Below are positions 6,052-13,242 of a DNA stretch of 13,242 nucleotides, piece after piece (the stretch's first letter is position 1; every line of letters starts with the position of its first letter). Location: positions 1 through 13,242 of the forward strand of contig JAHZIZ010000171.1 in assembly GCA_022601215.1 (NCBI GenBank). Direction: 5' to 3'. The notes beneath the pieces were generated by a model. It made no database searches. It was not told the origin of the DNA and was given only the letters and a program-made list of their open reading frames with translations. Both the position numbers and the translations under genes were made by a program. This DNA is from Bacteroidota bacterium (lineage in GTDB: Bacteria; Bacteroidota; Bacteroidia; Flavobacteriales; Flavobacteriaceae).

Positions 6052-7449
6052 TTATATTTTTTTCAGAACTGCATCATCATGCAGTATGTCTTTTGTTTCT
6101 TTTTGAACTAAGGTTAATGTTTCTCGGAGGTCCATATCATCCGTTATTTTCTTATCTGCGAGAAGGTTTAATATGGCCTTGTCTTGAGCGCGTCCTTTTT
6201 TCATTGCAGCTTCGTAACTGATATCTTCATTAAAGGTAACCAAAGAATATTTACTGTGGTATTCGTCGGGAAACTCTGCTTCGAATGCAGTTTCCAGCTT
6301 GCGTTTGGCTTGAAATAATGGGCTTGCGGTATGTTCTTTCATTTCATGAAAATTGTCCACGGCCAAATCTGCTATGGCATCTGTATCTTTCTTACGCGCT
6401 TTTTCATAGGCACTAAAAATGTGTGTCCAGTTCCCAGCATGTTTGGCTACCATCGTGTCAAACACCACTACATCTTCAAAACTAGCATTCATTCCTTGAC
6501 CGTAGAAGGGAACAATGGCATGTGCTGCATCTCCTAGCAATAGTGTCTTGCCATAACTGTTCCATGGCGAGCACTTAATTGTACCTAGAGGTCCAGTTGG
6601 ATTGTCAAAAAACTCTTCGGCTAGATTTGGCATCAACGCCAGTGCATCTGGATATTCCTTAGAAAAATACTCCGTGACCTTTTCCTGGGTAGTAAGGTTG
6701 TCAAAACAGTAGTCGCTATTTTTGTAGGGGGCAAATAATGTCACTGTAAAGCTGCCGTCTAGGTTAGGCAAGGCAATGAGCATGTCTTCTCCTCTCGGCC
6801 AAATATGAAGGGCCGCTTTTTCCGTTCTATAACCACCATTCTCTAGGGCTGGAATTTCTAATTCTTTGTAGCCATGTGTCAGCCATTCTTGCGAAAAACT
6901 GAATAAGAACTTCTTGTGGTTAAACATACTTTTACGTACCACGGATCCAGCGCCATCGGTACCAAGAATAACATCTCCGCTAAAAGTATTTTCCTCTCCA
7001 GTAATATAATCTTTAAAAGTGGCAGTGGCATTTTCTAGGTCTACCTGTCTGCACCCTTGATTAAACGCTAGAGTTACATTTGGCATTTGTTCCGCCTCAT
7101 CCAATAAAAGTTGATTTAATCCAGGACGAGAAATAGAATTAATGTATTCGTCTTCTCTGCCACTGTATTTGCTTAAAAATGTATTGCCCTCTTTGTCATG
7201 TATCATGCGACCAAGCATTGGGATACATAACTTGCGTGCCTGTTCCTCAACACCCGCCAAACGCAGTCCTTTTAACCCACGATCACTGAGTGCAAGGTTG
7301 ATGCTTCTACCGGCATCTTGTGTAACTTTTCGCAAGTCGGGTCTTTTTTCCACAAGCTGTACTTGATATCCTCGTTGAGCCATCCTCAATGCCAAGAGAC
7401 TCCCACAAAGTCCAGCGCCAATAATTAATATGTTTTGGTCTTTCTCCAT
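6052..7449 (-). CDS. kmo: Kynurenine 3-monooxygenase
   Basis: A 465-residue FAD-dependent aromatic hydroxylase that uses NADPH and O2 to convert L-kynurenine to 3-hydroxykynurenine. The Rossmann motif is GAGLCG (residues 11-16). The KMO signature [16 protein letters not shown] spans 47-62, the second FAD/NADPH motif [13 protein letters not shown] covers 161-173, and the FAD-ribityl motif [16 protein letters not shown] covers 306-321. Length agrees with bacterial KMO. The C-terminal region has no clear transmembrane helix, unlike the mitochondrial enzyme, so it is probably soluble. The ATG follows the KynU stop directly (TAAATG), and an AGGA in the last KynU codons serves as a Shine-Dalgarno, so the two are translationally coupled. 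Confidence 0.96.
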   Translation of the reverse strand: MEKDQNILIIGAGLCGSLLALRMAQRGYQVQLVEKRPDLRKVTQDAGRSINLALSDRGLKGLRLAGVEEQARKLCIPMLGRMIHDKEGNTFLSKYSGREDEYINSISRPGLNQLLLDEAEQMPNVTLAFNQGCRQVDLENATATFKDYITGEENTFSGDVILGTDGAGSVVRKSMFNHKKFLFSFSQEWLTHGYKELEIPALENGGYRTEKAALHIWPRGEDMLIALPNLDGSFTVTLFAPYKNSDYCFDNLTTQEKVTEYFSKEYPDALALMPNLAEEFFDNPTGPLGTIKCSPWNSYGKTLLLGDAAHAIVPFYGQGMNASFEDVVVFDTMVAKHAGNWTHIFSAYEKARKKDTDAIADLAVDNFHEMKEHTASPLFQAKRKLETAFEAEFPDEYHSKYSLVTFNEDISYEAAMKKGRAQDKAILNLLADKKITDDMDLRETLTLVQKETKDILHDDAVLKKI

Positions 7450-8751
7450 TTATCCTAATACTTTTTTTAATCGTTGCACAAAATCGAACACATCTTCAAA
7501 GCTATTGTACAAAGGAGCTGGCGCAACTCGAATTACATCAGGTTCACGCCAATCACTAATTACACCCGCCTCAGTAAGCTTAGTATGAAAGGCTTTGTTG
7601 GCACTTCTTAGTTGTATACTCAATTGACATCCACGTTCTTCTGGATTTCGAGGCGTAATAATGCTAATGCGATCATCTTTAAGCTCGTCAAGTAAAAACT
7701 CTAAGTAACCCGTTAGTTTTTTAGATTTCATTCTCAAGTTGTCAAAACCTGCCTCCGTAAATACATCTAAGCTAGCTCTTATTGCTGCCATACTTAAGAT
7801 TGGAGGATTGCTTAGTTGCCAACCTTCTGCTCCAGGTAAGGCATCAAATTCATGCCTCATATTAAAGCGTGTCTCTTTGTTATGGCCCCACCATCCAGTA
7901 AAACGCTTAAGTTTCGAATTATTGGCGTGTCGTTCATGTACAAAACAACCTCCCAAGCTTCCTGGCCCGCTATTTAAGTATTTATAACTACACCAAACGG
8001 CAAAGTCGGCACCTGTATCATGCAAGTTGGGTTGGATATTACCGGCCCCATGAGCTAGGTCGAATCCAACCATGCAATCATAAGCATGACCTAAGGCAGT
8101 GATCTTTTTTAAAGGGAAATGTTGGCCGCTATAATAATTGGTAGATCCAATCATTAATAAGGCAATTTCATCTCCTTGTGTTTCCATAATGGCCTCAAGG
8201 TCTTCATAACGGCACAATTCTTCTCCTTCTCTTGGTGTCCAAAGAATTAGTCCGTCCTTGGCATCAAAGCCATGAAATTGTAACTGACTTTCTACGGCGT
8301 ATTTATCGCTAGGAAAGGCGTCGCTTTCTACAACTATTTTATACTTTTTTTTAGTAGGCTGATAAAAAGATACCATCATTAGATGGAGATTGGTGGTAAG
8401 TGTATTCATCATGACCACTTCACTTGGTTTGGCCCCGACAATTTTCGCCATGTTTTCGGTTAAAAACTCGTGATAAGGCAGCCACGGGTTAGTAGCATCT
8501 GTATGACCTTCTACGCCGTGCTTTGACCAGTCGTTTAATTCTTCCTGGAGGTATTTTTGAGTGCGTTTGGGTTGCAAGCCCAATGAATTTCCGCAAAGAT
8601 ACACAAGCGGCTTACCGGCTTCGTCTTTGGGGAATAAAAAGGCTTCTCTAAATTGTTTTAAAGGGTCATCAGTATCACATTGCTGTGCAAACGTAAGGTT
8701 GTTTTGATAGGTCAAGTTATCTTGTTTTTTGTTTGTTTTCAATAAATTCAT
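7450..8751 (-). CDS. kynU: Kynureninase
   Basis: A 433-residue fold-type I PLP enzyme that cleaves 3-hydroxykynurenine (or kynurenine) to 3-hydroxyanthranilate (or anthranilate) and alanine. Family signatures are FLFPKDEAGKPLVYLCGNSLGLQPK near the N-terminus, MMNTLTTNLHLMM (114-126) around the PLP phosphate site, VGFDLAHGAGNIQ (228-240) with the PLP-contacting Asp, and the Schiff-base Lys257 in WCSYKYLNSGPG. The full C-terminal domain is present. The ATG at 8751 lies 35 bases inside the preceding gene. It is the only ATG before residue 101, though a TTG start slightly downstream is possible because residues 1-15 are not conserved-looking. Paired with KMO it makes 3-hydroxyanthranilate, but the dioxygenase that uses that product is not encoded in the window. 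Confidence 0.96.
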   Translation of the reverse strand: MNLLKTNKKQDNLTYQNNLTFAQQCDTDDPLKQFREAFLFPKDEAGKPLVYLCGNSLGLQPKRTQKYLQEELNDWSKHGVEGHTDATNPWLPYHEFLTENMAKIVGAKPSEVVMMNTLTTNLHLMMVSFYQPTKKKYKIVVESDAFPSDKYAVESQLQFHGFDAKDGLILWTPREGEELCRYEDLEAIMETQGDEIALLMIGSTNYYSGQHFPLKKITALGHAYDCMVGFDLAHGAGNIQPNLHDTGADFAVWCSYKYLNSGPGSLGGCFVHERHANNSKLKRFTGWWGHNKETRFNMRHEFDALPGAEGWQLSNPPILSMAAIRASLDVFTEAGFDNLRMKSKKLTGYLEFLLDELKDDRISIITPRNPEERGCQLSIQLRSANKAFHTKLTEAGVISDWREPDVIRVAPAPLYNSFEDVFDFVQRLKKVLG

Positions 8752-9061
8752 CCATTCGCGATAGTAGTCGCCACCATTCTGTATTGTCGTCCCGTATGGT
8801 TCTAATAGCGCCAGCTCTTACCAAGATTTTGCGCAATTCATCATCTTCAAATCCTCCTAAATGTTTTTTTAGGGTTTCAAAGGAGCGATCGGTATATGAT
8901 TTATGATTTAGGAAATGCTTGGCAGTGGTTTCAGCGATGAATTCCGTTTTATGTTCTTCACGAAGTATTTTCAACTCCTGCTTGTATCGTTGGTGTTGTA
9001 GTAGATATGATATGAATCCTCCTACTAGGGTGCCAGCCAATGTAAATAGTGCGGTTTCCAT
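8717..9061 (-). CDS. Small single-pass membrane protein, unknown function
   Basis: A 114-residue protein I do not recognise. Residues 4-21 (ALFTLAGTLVGGFISYLL) form one hydrophobic helix, followed by a basic stretch HQRYKQELK, so the bulk is probably cytosolic and anchored by its N-terminus. The rest is charged and helical, with a compact C-terminal part (FETLKKHLGGFEDDELRKIL, then RTIRDDNTEWWRLLSRMDEF) that could be a small helical domain. Its ATG overlaps the stop of the lipoprotein gene by one base (TAATG), and its 3' end overlaps kynU by 35 bases, so it is co-transcribed with and probably coupled to both. No cofactor or catalytic motif is visible. A regulatory or scaffolding role at the head of the kynurenine operon is conceivable only from its position. 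Confidence 0.82.
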   Translation of the reverse strand: METALFTLAGTLVGGFISYLLQHQRYKQELKILREEHKTEFIAETTAKHFLNHKSYTDRSFETLKKHLGGFEDDELRKILVRAGAIRTIRDDNTEWWRLLSRMDEFIENKQKTR

Positions 9062-9774
9062 TATTCTACAGAGATATTGGTGAAATGTAATTTGAATGTT
9101 CCAGTGCTGTCTCTATGAGTTTTGGCAATTTTGAGCCCGTGAATTTCTTCATAGTCTTCAAAGGTATTGATCATGGAAGGAGTCTCCTGATTTCCTTCTC
9201 TAAAGATCCATTCTTTTATAACGAAATCTTTTCCGAAGTAAAAGTCGTAGGCATCCCCGGGGGTATATCCACCTTCATCGTCATACACCATAGTAAGCAT
9301 CGTAAGTGTGTCCTTAGAAATAGGTGCGATTTGATTCTCCTTTTCTGAAAAGGTAGTGCCTTCATCCCAAACCAACTGATAAGGAGCCAATAGCCAGTAT
9401 TTATCGTTAATGAAAGCTTGGTCGGCGTTAAGTTGTATGGAATCTAAAGTTGCTTTTCTGTTGTAAGTAATGGTGTCTGTTCCACTCATATAGACTACAT
9501 CGTCTGTTTTAGGGTGCCAAATAAAGGAACGCTCAAAATGACGATTGGGCCTATCTACATTAAAAGTAAAGCCAATTGTATTGACTTTTTTCCAATGATC
9601 AAATCCGTTTTTATAAGCGATAACTTCGGCCGTAGTCAGCTCAGGATTTGCATCTGGTTCTGGAATCCAATCTCGTTTTCCATCATTATTTGCATCGTCT
9701 TTTAGTTCTTTAACCGCATCTTTACAGGAGGCGGATATAAGAAGCAAACAGAGTAAGGTGAGGATGTTTTTCAT
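9061..9774 (-). CDS. Lipoprotein of unknown function, first gene of the operon
   Basis: A 237-residue predicted lipoprotein. The signal is MKNILTLLCLLLISASC, with Cys17 as the lipidated residue after a non-classical S-A-S lipobox. A single DxNxDGxxD loop follows at once (Asp27, Asn29, Asp31, Asp35), resembling a calcium-binding thrombospondin-3-like unit. The remainder is rich in aromatic and beta-type segments (TIGFTFNVDRPNRHFERSFIWHPKTDDVVYMSG, YDFYFGKDFVIKEWIFREG), reminiscent of lipoproteins with a LolA-like or DUF6503-like beta fold, but I cannot assign it firmly. It is the most upstream gene of the minus-strand run, and its stop overlaps the next start by one base. It should be anchored in the inner or outer membrane facing the periplasm. 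Confidence 0.85.
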   Translation of the reverse strand: MKNILTLLCLLLISASCKDAVKELKDDANNDGKRDWIPEPDANPELTTAEVIAYKNGFDHWKKVNTIGFTFNVDRPNRHFERSFIWHPKTDDVVYMSGTDTITYNRKATLDSIQLNADQAFINDKYWLLAPYQLVWDEGTTFSEKENQIAPISKDTLTMLTMVYDDEGGYTPGDAYDFYFGKDFVIKEWIFREGNQETPSMINTFEDYEEIHGLKIAKTHRDSTGTFKLHFTNISVE

Positions 9775-9849
9775 CAGGAATGTTGGTTTTCAGTAAAAAT
9801 ACGGAAAGTATTCGTTTTGTATTTTCTATTTTTATTGAAATTTTAAGAG
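9775..9849. promoter_or_regulatory. Divergent intergenic region, likely promoters in both directions
   Basis: These 75 bases separate the start of the minus-strand kynurenine operon from the start of the plus-strand methyltransferase, so promoters for both should lie here. The sequence is very AT-rich. I looked for the Bacteroidota pattern (TTG, about 19 bases, TAnnTTTG) on both strands and found only partial matches, for example TACTTTCC on the minus strand. No clear operator palindrome is seen. AAGAG lies directly before the methyltransferase ATG. Confidence 0.4.
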
Positions 9850-10647
9850 ATGGATTTACAAGAAGCCTTCGAAACCAATAAAGAAACCTGGAATAAAAAA
9901 GTGGCCATACATGCCGCTAGTGACTTTTATGCAATGGCCGACTTCAAAGCGGGTACATCTACTTTAAATAAATATGAACTAGAAGCCTTGGGCGATGTAA
10001 GCGGGAAGTCACTGTTGCATTTACAATGTCATTTTGGACAGGATACTATGAGCTGGGCTAGAATGGGAGCAAAGTGTACTGGAGTAGATTTGAGTGACGA
10101 GGCGGTAAAGTTAGCGTCTCAATTGAATACGGAATTAGATCTGGATGCTCAATTTGTGTGTTGCAATGTCCTAGATACTTCTCAATGTGTTTCTGAAAAA
10201 TTTGATATTGTCTTTACGAGCTACGGAACCATTGGCTGGTTGCCGGATTTAAGGCCTTGGGCAAAGATGATTTCTGAGCGCCTCAAGTCGGGTGGTGTTT
10301 TTTATATCGCGGAGTTTCATCCTATTGCTTGGATGTATGATTATACGGTATCTCCTCCTGTGATGAAGTATGGCTATCACCAAAAAGAGGTCATTTATGA
10401 AGAGTACGAAGGCACTTATGCCGAGGAGGATACAACCAAAATTCTAAGTAAGGAATACGCTTGGAACCATCCTCTAAGTGAAGTGATAAATTCTCTGATT
10501 GAGGCTGGGCTTACCATTGAATATCTCAATGAACACGACGGTTCGCCTTATGATGTTTTTCCAAACCTAGAGAAACAACAAAATGGGATGTACGAAATGT
10601 CTGAGAAACTCTATCCGCTGGTGTTTGAGTTGAAGGCCAGAAAATAA
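9850..10647 (+). CDS. Class I SAM-dependent methyltransferase
   Basis: A 265-residue soluble methyltransferase with the Rossmann-like class I fold. Motif I is the unusual LHLQCHFGQDTMSWARMGA (56-74) instead of the common DxGxGxG. The acidic motif II is CTGVDLSDEAVKLA (76-89), and the post-I/motif III region is FDIVFTSYGTIGWLPDLRPWAKMISERLKSGG. A variable C-terminal half (EYEGTYAEEDTTK, EYAWNHPLSEVINSLIEAGL) probably recognises the substrate. The QCHFGQDT form is recurrent in a recognisable bacterial methyltransferase subfamily, so it is a subfamily trait and not damage. The substrate is unknown. It is divergent from the kynurenine operon and its stop is three bases from the MsrA stop on the other strand, so it appears to be a single-gene unit. 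Confidence 0.9.
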   Translation: MDLQEAFETNKETWNKKVAIHAASDFYAMADFKAGTSTLNKYELEALGDVSGKSLLHLQCHFGQDTMSWARMGAKCTGVDLSDEAVKLASQLNTELDLDAQFVCCNVLDTSQCVSEKFDIVFTSYGTIGWLPDLRPWAKMISERLKSGGVFYIAEFHPIAWMYDYTVSPPVMKYGYHQKEVIYEEYEGTYAEEDTTKILSKEYAWNHPLSEVINSLIEAGLTIEYLNEHDGSPYDVFPNLEKQQNGMYEMSEKLYPLVFELKARK

Positions 10648-10650
10648 AGC

Positions 10651-11334
10651 TTAATGCCCTCCATTTTCCTTCAATAAATGAGGGAATTTCTGTTGAAACT
10701 TAATTAGACGAGGTATCGATACACCTAAGATATACGAATTGAATGGATTGTTCTTCTCGTAGTTTTGGTGGTAGTCTTCTCCTATCCAAAACTTTTGAAA
10801 AGGTAAAATCTGGGCGGCTACTTTTCCTGCCCCATAAATTTTTTCTTGGGCTGCTACTTTCGTATCGATTATGTCTTTCTGTTCTTGATTTTGATAGAAG
10901 ATAATGGAGCGATATTGGGAGCCTCTATCGGGTCCTTGACCATTTATCTGTGTAACATTTTGAGAGCCAAAATACACATCTACCAAGTCGCTAAAACTAA
11001 TTTTTGAGGCATCGTAGATAATTTCAACTGCCTCGGCGTGACCTGTTTTCCCTGTGTTACTAGACGCATAAGTTGGGTTTTTGGTATGGCCTCCACTATA
11101 GCCAGAAATAGATTCTTTTACACCTGTTACACTTTCGTACACTGCCTCGACACACCAGAAACAACCACTAGCGAAATATGCACGTTCCAAACCGTCTTTA
11201 CTAGTTACTTGAACTGGAGTTTGTTGTTCTTGGGCTTGGGCCTGATCTTCCTTGTGTTGTTTCGCCATGTCTTGACAAGAAGCGTTAAGACTTAATAGAG
11301 CGAACGATAGTGATAATAAAAATATCTTTTTCAT
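10651..11334 (-). CDS. msrA: Peptide-methionine (S)-S-oxide reductase, lipoprotein form
   Basis: A 227-residue MsrA that reduces methionine-S-sulfoxide in damaged proteins. A lipoprotein signal (MKKIFLLSLSFALLSLNASC, lipidated Cys20) and a Gln/Ala-rich linker (28-42) precede the catalytic domain, so the enzyme should be membrane-anchored on the periplasmic side. The active site is GCFWC (57-61), with nucleophile Cys58 and a second Cys61. Other family motifs are SGYSGGHTKNPTY, GHAEAVEI, FGSQNVTQINGQGPDRGSQYRS and GEDYHQNY. There is no cysteine after Cys61, so recycling must use Cys61 or go directly through thioredoxin-like donors. No MsrB domain is fused. It has its own upstream gap (11335-11450) and appears monocistronic. 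Confidence 0.95.
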   Translation of the reverse strand: MKKIFLLSLSFALLSLNASCQDMAKQHKEDQAQAQEQQTPVQVTSKDGLERAYFASGCFWCVEAVYESVTGVKESISGYSGGHTKNPTYASSNTGKTGHAEAVEIIYDASKISFSDLVDVYFGSQNVTQINGQGPDRGSQYRSIIFYQNQEQKDIIDTKVAAQEKIYGAGKVAAQILPFQKFWIGEDYHQNYEKNNPFNSYILGVSIPRLIKFQQKFPHLLKENGGH

Positions 11335-11396
11335 AGCAATCTTTTTCTTTGGTAGGATAGGTCGAGAGATAATGAATGACCTTACGGTAAAGGAAC

Positions 11397-11428
11397 AAAA
11401 AAAGCCTTCACGTCACTGTGAAGGCTTT
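11397..11428 (-). terminator. Intrinsic terminator for the Nif3/COG1579 unit
   Basis: A perfect 11-bp stem, AAAGCCTTCAC (11401-11411) with GTGAAGGCTTT (11418-11428), and a 6-base loop. Read on the minus strand, the stem runs directly into seven T's (11403-11397). It begins 22 bases after the stop of the COG1579-like gene, the classic position and form of a strong rho-independent terminator. It also insulates the downstream msrA gene. Confidence 0.9.
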
Positions 11429-11450
11429 GTTATTTTTTAAAGAACGTTTC

Positions 11451-12236
11451 TTATTTGCTCAATTTTGTGAAGAGCTTGTTCATTTTTTCTCTTTCCTCTT
11501 CTGCTAGTGCTGGGTCTACTAAGATACGACCACTGTGCTCATCGGTAATTATTTTTTTACGAGAAGCGATTTCCATCTGAACCTGAGGCGGGATAGTGAA
11601 GAAAGATCCTCCAGAAGCTCCACGCTCTACAGGTACAACGGCCAAACCATTCTTTACATTTGTTCTAATTCGTTTGTAAGCATTTACCAAACGGTCTTCA
11701 ATGTTCTTCTCGTACTTTTCAGACTCTTTAATCAATGCTTGTTCTTCTTTTTCAGTCTCTGCCAGGATTTCATTAAGTTCTCCTTGTTTGTGCTTTAAAT
11801 GTGCTTCACGATCCTTTAATCTCCCCTTTGTAGTGTCGATCACCTCGTTTTTTTGCTCAATTTGAGCCTTAAATTCTTTGATGTGCTTATCAGCCAATTG
11901 AATTTCTAATTCTTGATATTCAATCTCCTTGCTCAAACTGTTGTACTCACGATTGTTACGCACATTGTCTTGTTGAGACGTATATTTTTTGATAAGGTCT
12001 TTTGCCTCTTCAATTAAGTTTTTCTTACTCTTGATGCTGTCTTCAATTACTTCGAGATCAGCCTTCATTTTTTCTAGACGAGTGTTCATACCAGCTACTT
12101 CATCTTCTAGGTCTTCAACCTCTAAGGGAAGTTCTCCACGAACGTTTCTAATCTCATCTACACGAGAGTCAATCAATTGTAGATCGAACAATGCTCTTAA
12201 CTTCTCTTCTACAGTGCTTTCTGTTTTCTTTGCCAT
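11451..12236 (-). CDS. COG1579-type coiled-coil protein with degenerate zinc ribbon
   Basis: A 261-residue protein of the C4-type zinc-ribbon family (COG1579, zf-RING_7 at the C-terminus), proposed to bind nucleic acid; its role is not settled. Residues ~10-190 are an almost continuous charged coiled coil. The C-terminal module keeps the family outline (RGASGGSFFTIPPQVQMEI, KKIITDEHSGRILVDP), but every zinc cysteine is replaced. The CxxC of the family corresponds to Ser208 and Ser211, and the second pair to Asp232 and Ser235. The whole protein contains no cysteine, so it cannot bind zinc in the usual way. The reading frame is otherwise perfect, so this is a diverged form and not decay. It starts three bases after the Nif3-like gene, a pairing that recurs in bacteria, and ends just before a strong terminator. 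Confidence 0.9.
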   Translation of the reverse strand: MAKKTESTVEEKLRALFDLQLIDSRVDEIRNVRGELPLEVEDLEDEVAGMNTRLEKMKADLEVIEDSIKSKKNLIEEAKDLIKKYTSQQDNVRNNREYNSLSKEIEYQELEIQLADKHIKEFKAQIEQKNEVIDTTKGRLKDREAHLKHKQGELNEILAETEKEEQALIKESEKYEKNIEDRLVNAYKRIRTNVKNGLAVVPVERGASGGSFFTIPPQVQMEIASRKKIITDEHSGRILVDPALAEEEREKMNKLFTKLSK

Positions 12237-12239
12237 ATG

Positions 12240-13242
12240 CTAATAATACGTAATTGGATTGGTGTTTACTTGTGATAAAACGACTGCAAAATTAGTGATT
12301 TTTTTGCTAAGGTGTGCAACTAATAACTCTTTTGTGTATTGTTCACTTTCATAATGTCCGACATCGGTCAATAAAATAGCTCCCTCTCCACTAAAAAAAT
12401 CATGATATTTTAAGTCGGCAGTAATAAAAGCATCTGCTCCAGCGGCTTTGGCAGCATTAATAGCGAAGCTACCACTGCCTCCCAAAACGGCAACCGTTTT
12501 AATTGTGCCTTTGGGAAGTTTAGAATGGCGAACACAACCAGTTTTAAAGGTTTTTTTGCTGTGTTGTATAAATTGTTTGGCATCCATACCATCTGTAAAT
12601 TCCCCAATCATTCCCATGCCAATATGCTGATTGTTATTATTTAAAGTTGTTATTTCATATGCAACTTCGTCATATGGGTGCGCTTTGAATAGGGCTTTTA
12701 ACACCTTGCTTTCTTGGTGTTTCTGAAATGTGATACCTATTTGTATTTCGGCTTCAAAATGAGTTTTTCCTTTCATACCAATGGTTGGATTCGCTGTTTC
12801 ATTAGGATTAAAGCTACCCATTCCCGCATTGTTAAAACTACAATTGCTGTAATTGCCAATGGTGCCCGCACCGGCTGCAAACAGTGCTTCTCGTACTTGT
12901 TTGGCTTGAGCTGAAGGAACAAAGGTGATGAGTTTATGAATGGTTGCTTTTTGCGGTATAAGAATGCGTCGATGAACCAATCCAAGCTTTTCGCATATCA
13001 TAGCATTCACTCCGTTCCAGGCATTATCTAGTGCCGTATGAATTGCAAATATTGATATGTCATGTTTAATAGCCTTGGTGACTACCCGTTCCACATAGGT
13101 CTTTCCTGTTATTTTTTTTAGCCCTTTAAAAATGATTGGATGGAAACTAACAATGAGATTACACTTGGTGGCAATCGCTTCATCAACTACCGCTTCTAGA
13201 GTGTCTAAAGTGACAAGTACACCTGAGACGTCCTGATGTAAA
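12240..13242 (-). CDS. Nif3-like dinuclear metal centre protein with YqfO-type insert (5' end outside window)
   Basis: A NIF3/DUF34 family protein, at least 333 residues; the frame stays open to the right edge of the window, so the start is missing. The GTG at 13094 should not be taken as the start, because the preceding 49 codons are clearly family sequence (GVLVTLDTLEAVVDEAIA, NLIVSFHPIIFKGLKKITGKTY). Metal-site motifs are SFHPIIF, IHTALDN and, near the C-terminus, DVGHYESE. Between the two Nif3 halves lies the CutA1/PII-like insert of the longer YqfO-type proteins (IPQKATIHKLITFVPSAQAKQVREALFAAGAG to HPYDEVAYEI). The biochemical function is uncertain; GTP cyclohydrolase-like and metal-chaperone roles have been proposed for the family. 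It is co-transcribed with the COG1579-like gene three bases downstream. Confidence 0.94.
   Translation of the reverse strand, partial: LHQDVSGVLVTLDTLEAVVDEAIATKCNLIVSFHPIIFKGLKKITGKTYVERVVTKAIKHDISIFAIHTALDNAWNGVNAMICEKLGLVHRRILIPQKATIHKLITFVPSAQAKQVREALFAAGAGTIGNYSNCSFNNAGMGSFNPNETANPTIGMKGKTHFEAEIQIGITFQKHQESKVLKALFKAHPYDEVAYEITTLNNNNQHIGMGMIGEFTDGMDAKQFIQHSKKTFKTGCVRHSKLPKGTIKTVAVLGGSGSFAINAAKAAGADAFITADLKYHDFFSGEGAILLTDVGHYESEQYTKELLVAHLSKKITNFAVVLSQVNTNPITYY

Noticed and set aside
11382..11390. TTAC-G-GTAA palindrome upstream of msrA as an operator
   Set aside because: Only four bases per arm and no clear promoter next to it; expected by chance in AT-rich DNA.
13092..13094. GTG as the start codon of the Nif3-like gene
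   Set aside because: The frame continues upstream to the window edge with conserved Nif3 sequence (SFHPIIF and neighbours), so this GTG is an internal valine codon.

Overview
The window looks like chromosomal DNA of a marine-type Flavobacteriaceae bacterium (phylum Bacteroidota). The evidence is an AT-rich composition, weak or absent Shine-Dalgarno sequences, short lipoprotein signal peptides, a RidA-type 2-aminomuconate deaminase beside bacterial KMO and KynU, and two intergenic palindromic repeats of a style I recognise from this family. No transposase, phage gene, tRNA, rRNA or CRISPR array is visible.

Layout. (1) 1-499, plus strand: the 3' part of a NarL/LuxR response regulator, which shares its TTAA end with the convergent gene. 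(2) 496-9774, all minus strand: a probable kynurenine (tryptophan) catabolic operon. In transcription order it holds a lipoprotein, a small one-TM protein, KynU, KMO, a RidA-type 2-aminomuconate deaminase, a secreted esterase, a 2-aminomuconate-semialdehyde dehydrogenase, an atypical SDR, an ACMSD gene broken by an in-frame stop, and a CCoAOMT-like O-methyltransferase. The first seven genes are packed tightly (overlaps of 1, 35 and 14 bases, or gaps of 0-17). The last three are separated by gaps of 88, 164 and 82 bases, two of which hold inverted repeats. (3) 9850-10647, plus strand: a class I methyltransferase. (4) 10651-11334, minus strand: an MsrA lipoprotein. (5) 11451-13242, minus strand: a Nif3/YqfO-like protein (truncated by the window edge) followed by a COG1579-type coiled-coil protein and a strong intrinsic terminator.

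How the genes fit together. KMO and KynU would convert kynurenine to 3-hydroxyanthranilate. The ALDH and RidA protein would convert 2-aminomuconate semialdehyde to 2-aminomuconate and then 4-oxalocrotonate. The two connecting steps are the problem. 3-Hydroxyanthranilate 3,4-dioxygenase is not encoded here. ACMSD, which decarboxylates the dioxygenase product, carries a TAA directly after its conserved HGG motif, with the rest of the protein intact in the same frame. The damage sits in the part of the operon that contains the repeats. This is the most notable signal in the window. I see no convincing new defence or mobile system. Other points of interest are a zinc-ribbon protein without cysteines, an SDR without its catalytic Tyr and Lys, and an exported esterase inside a cytosolic pathway operon.
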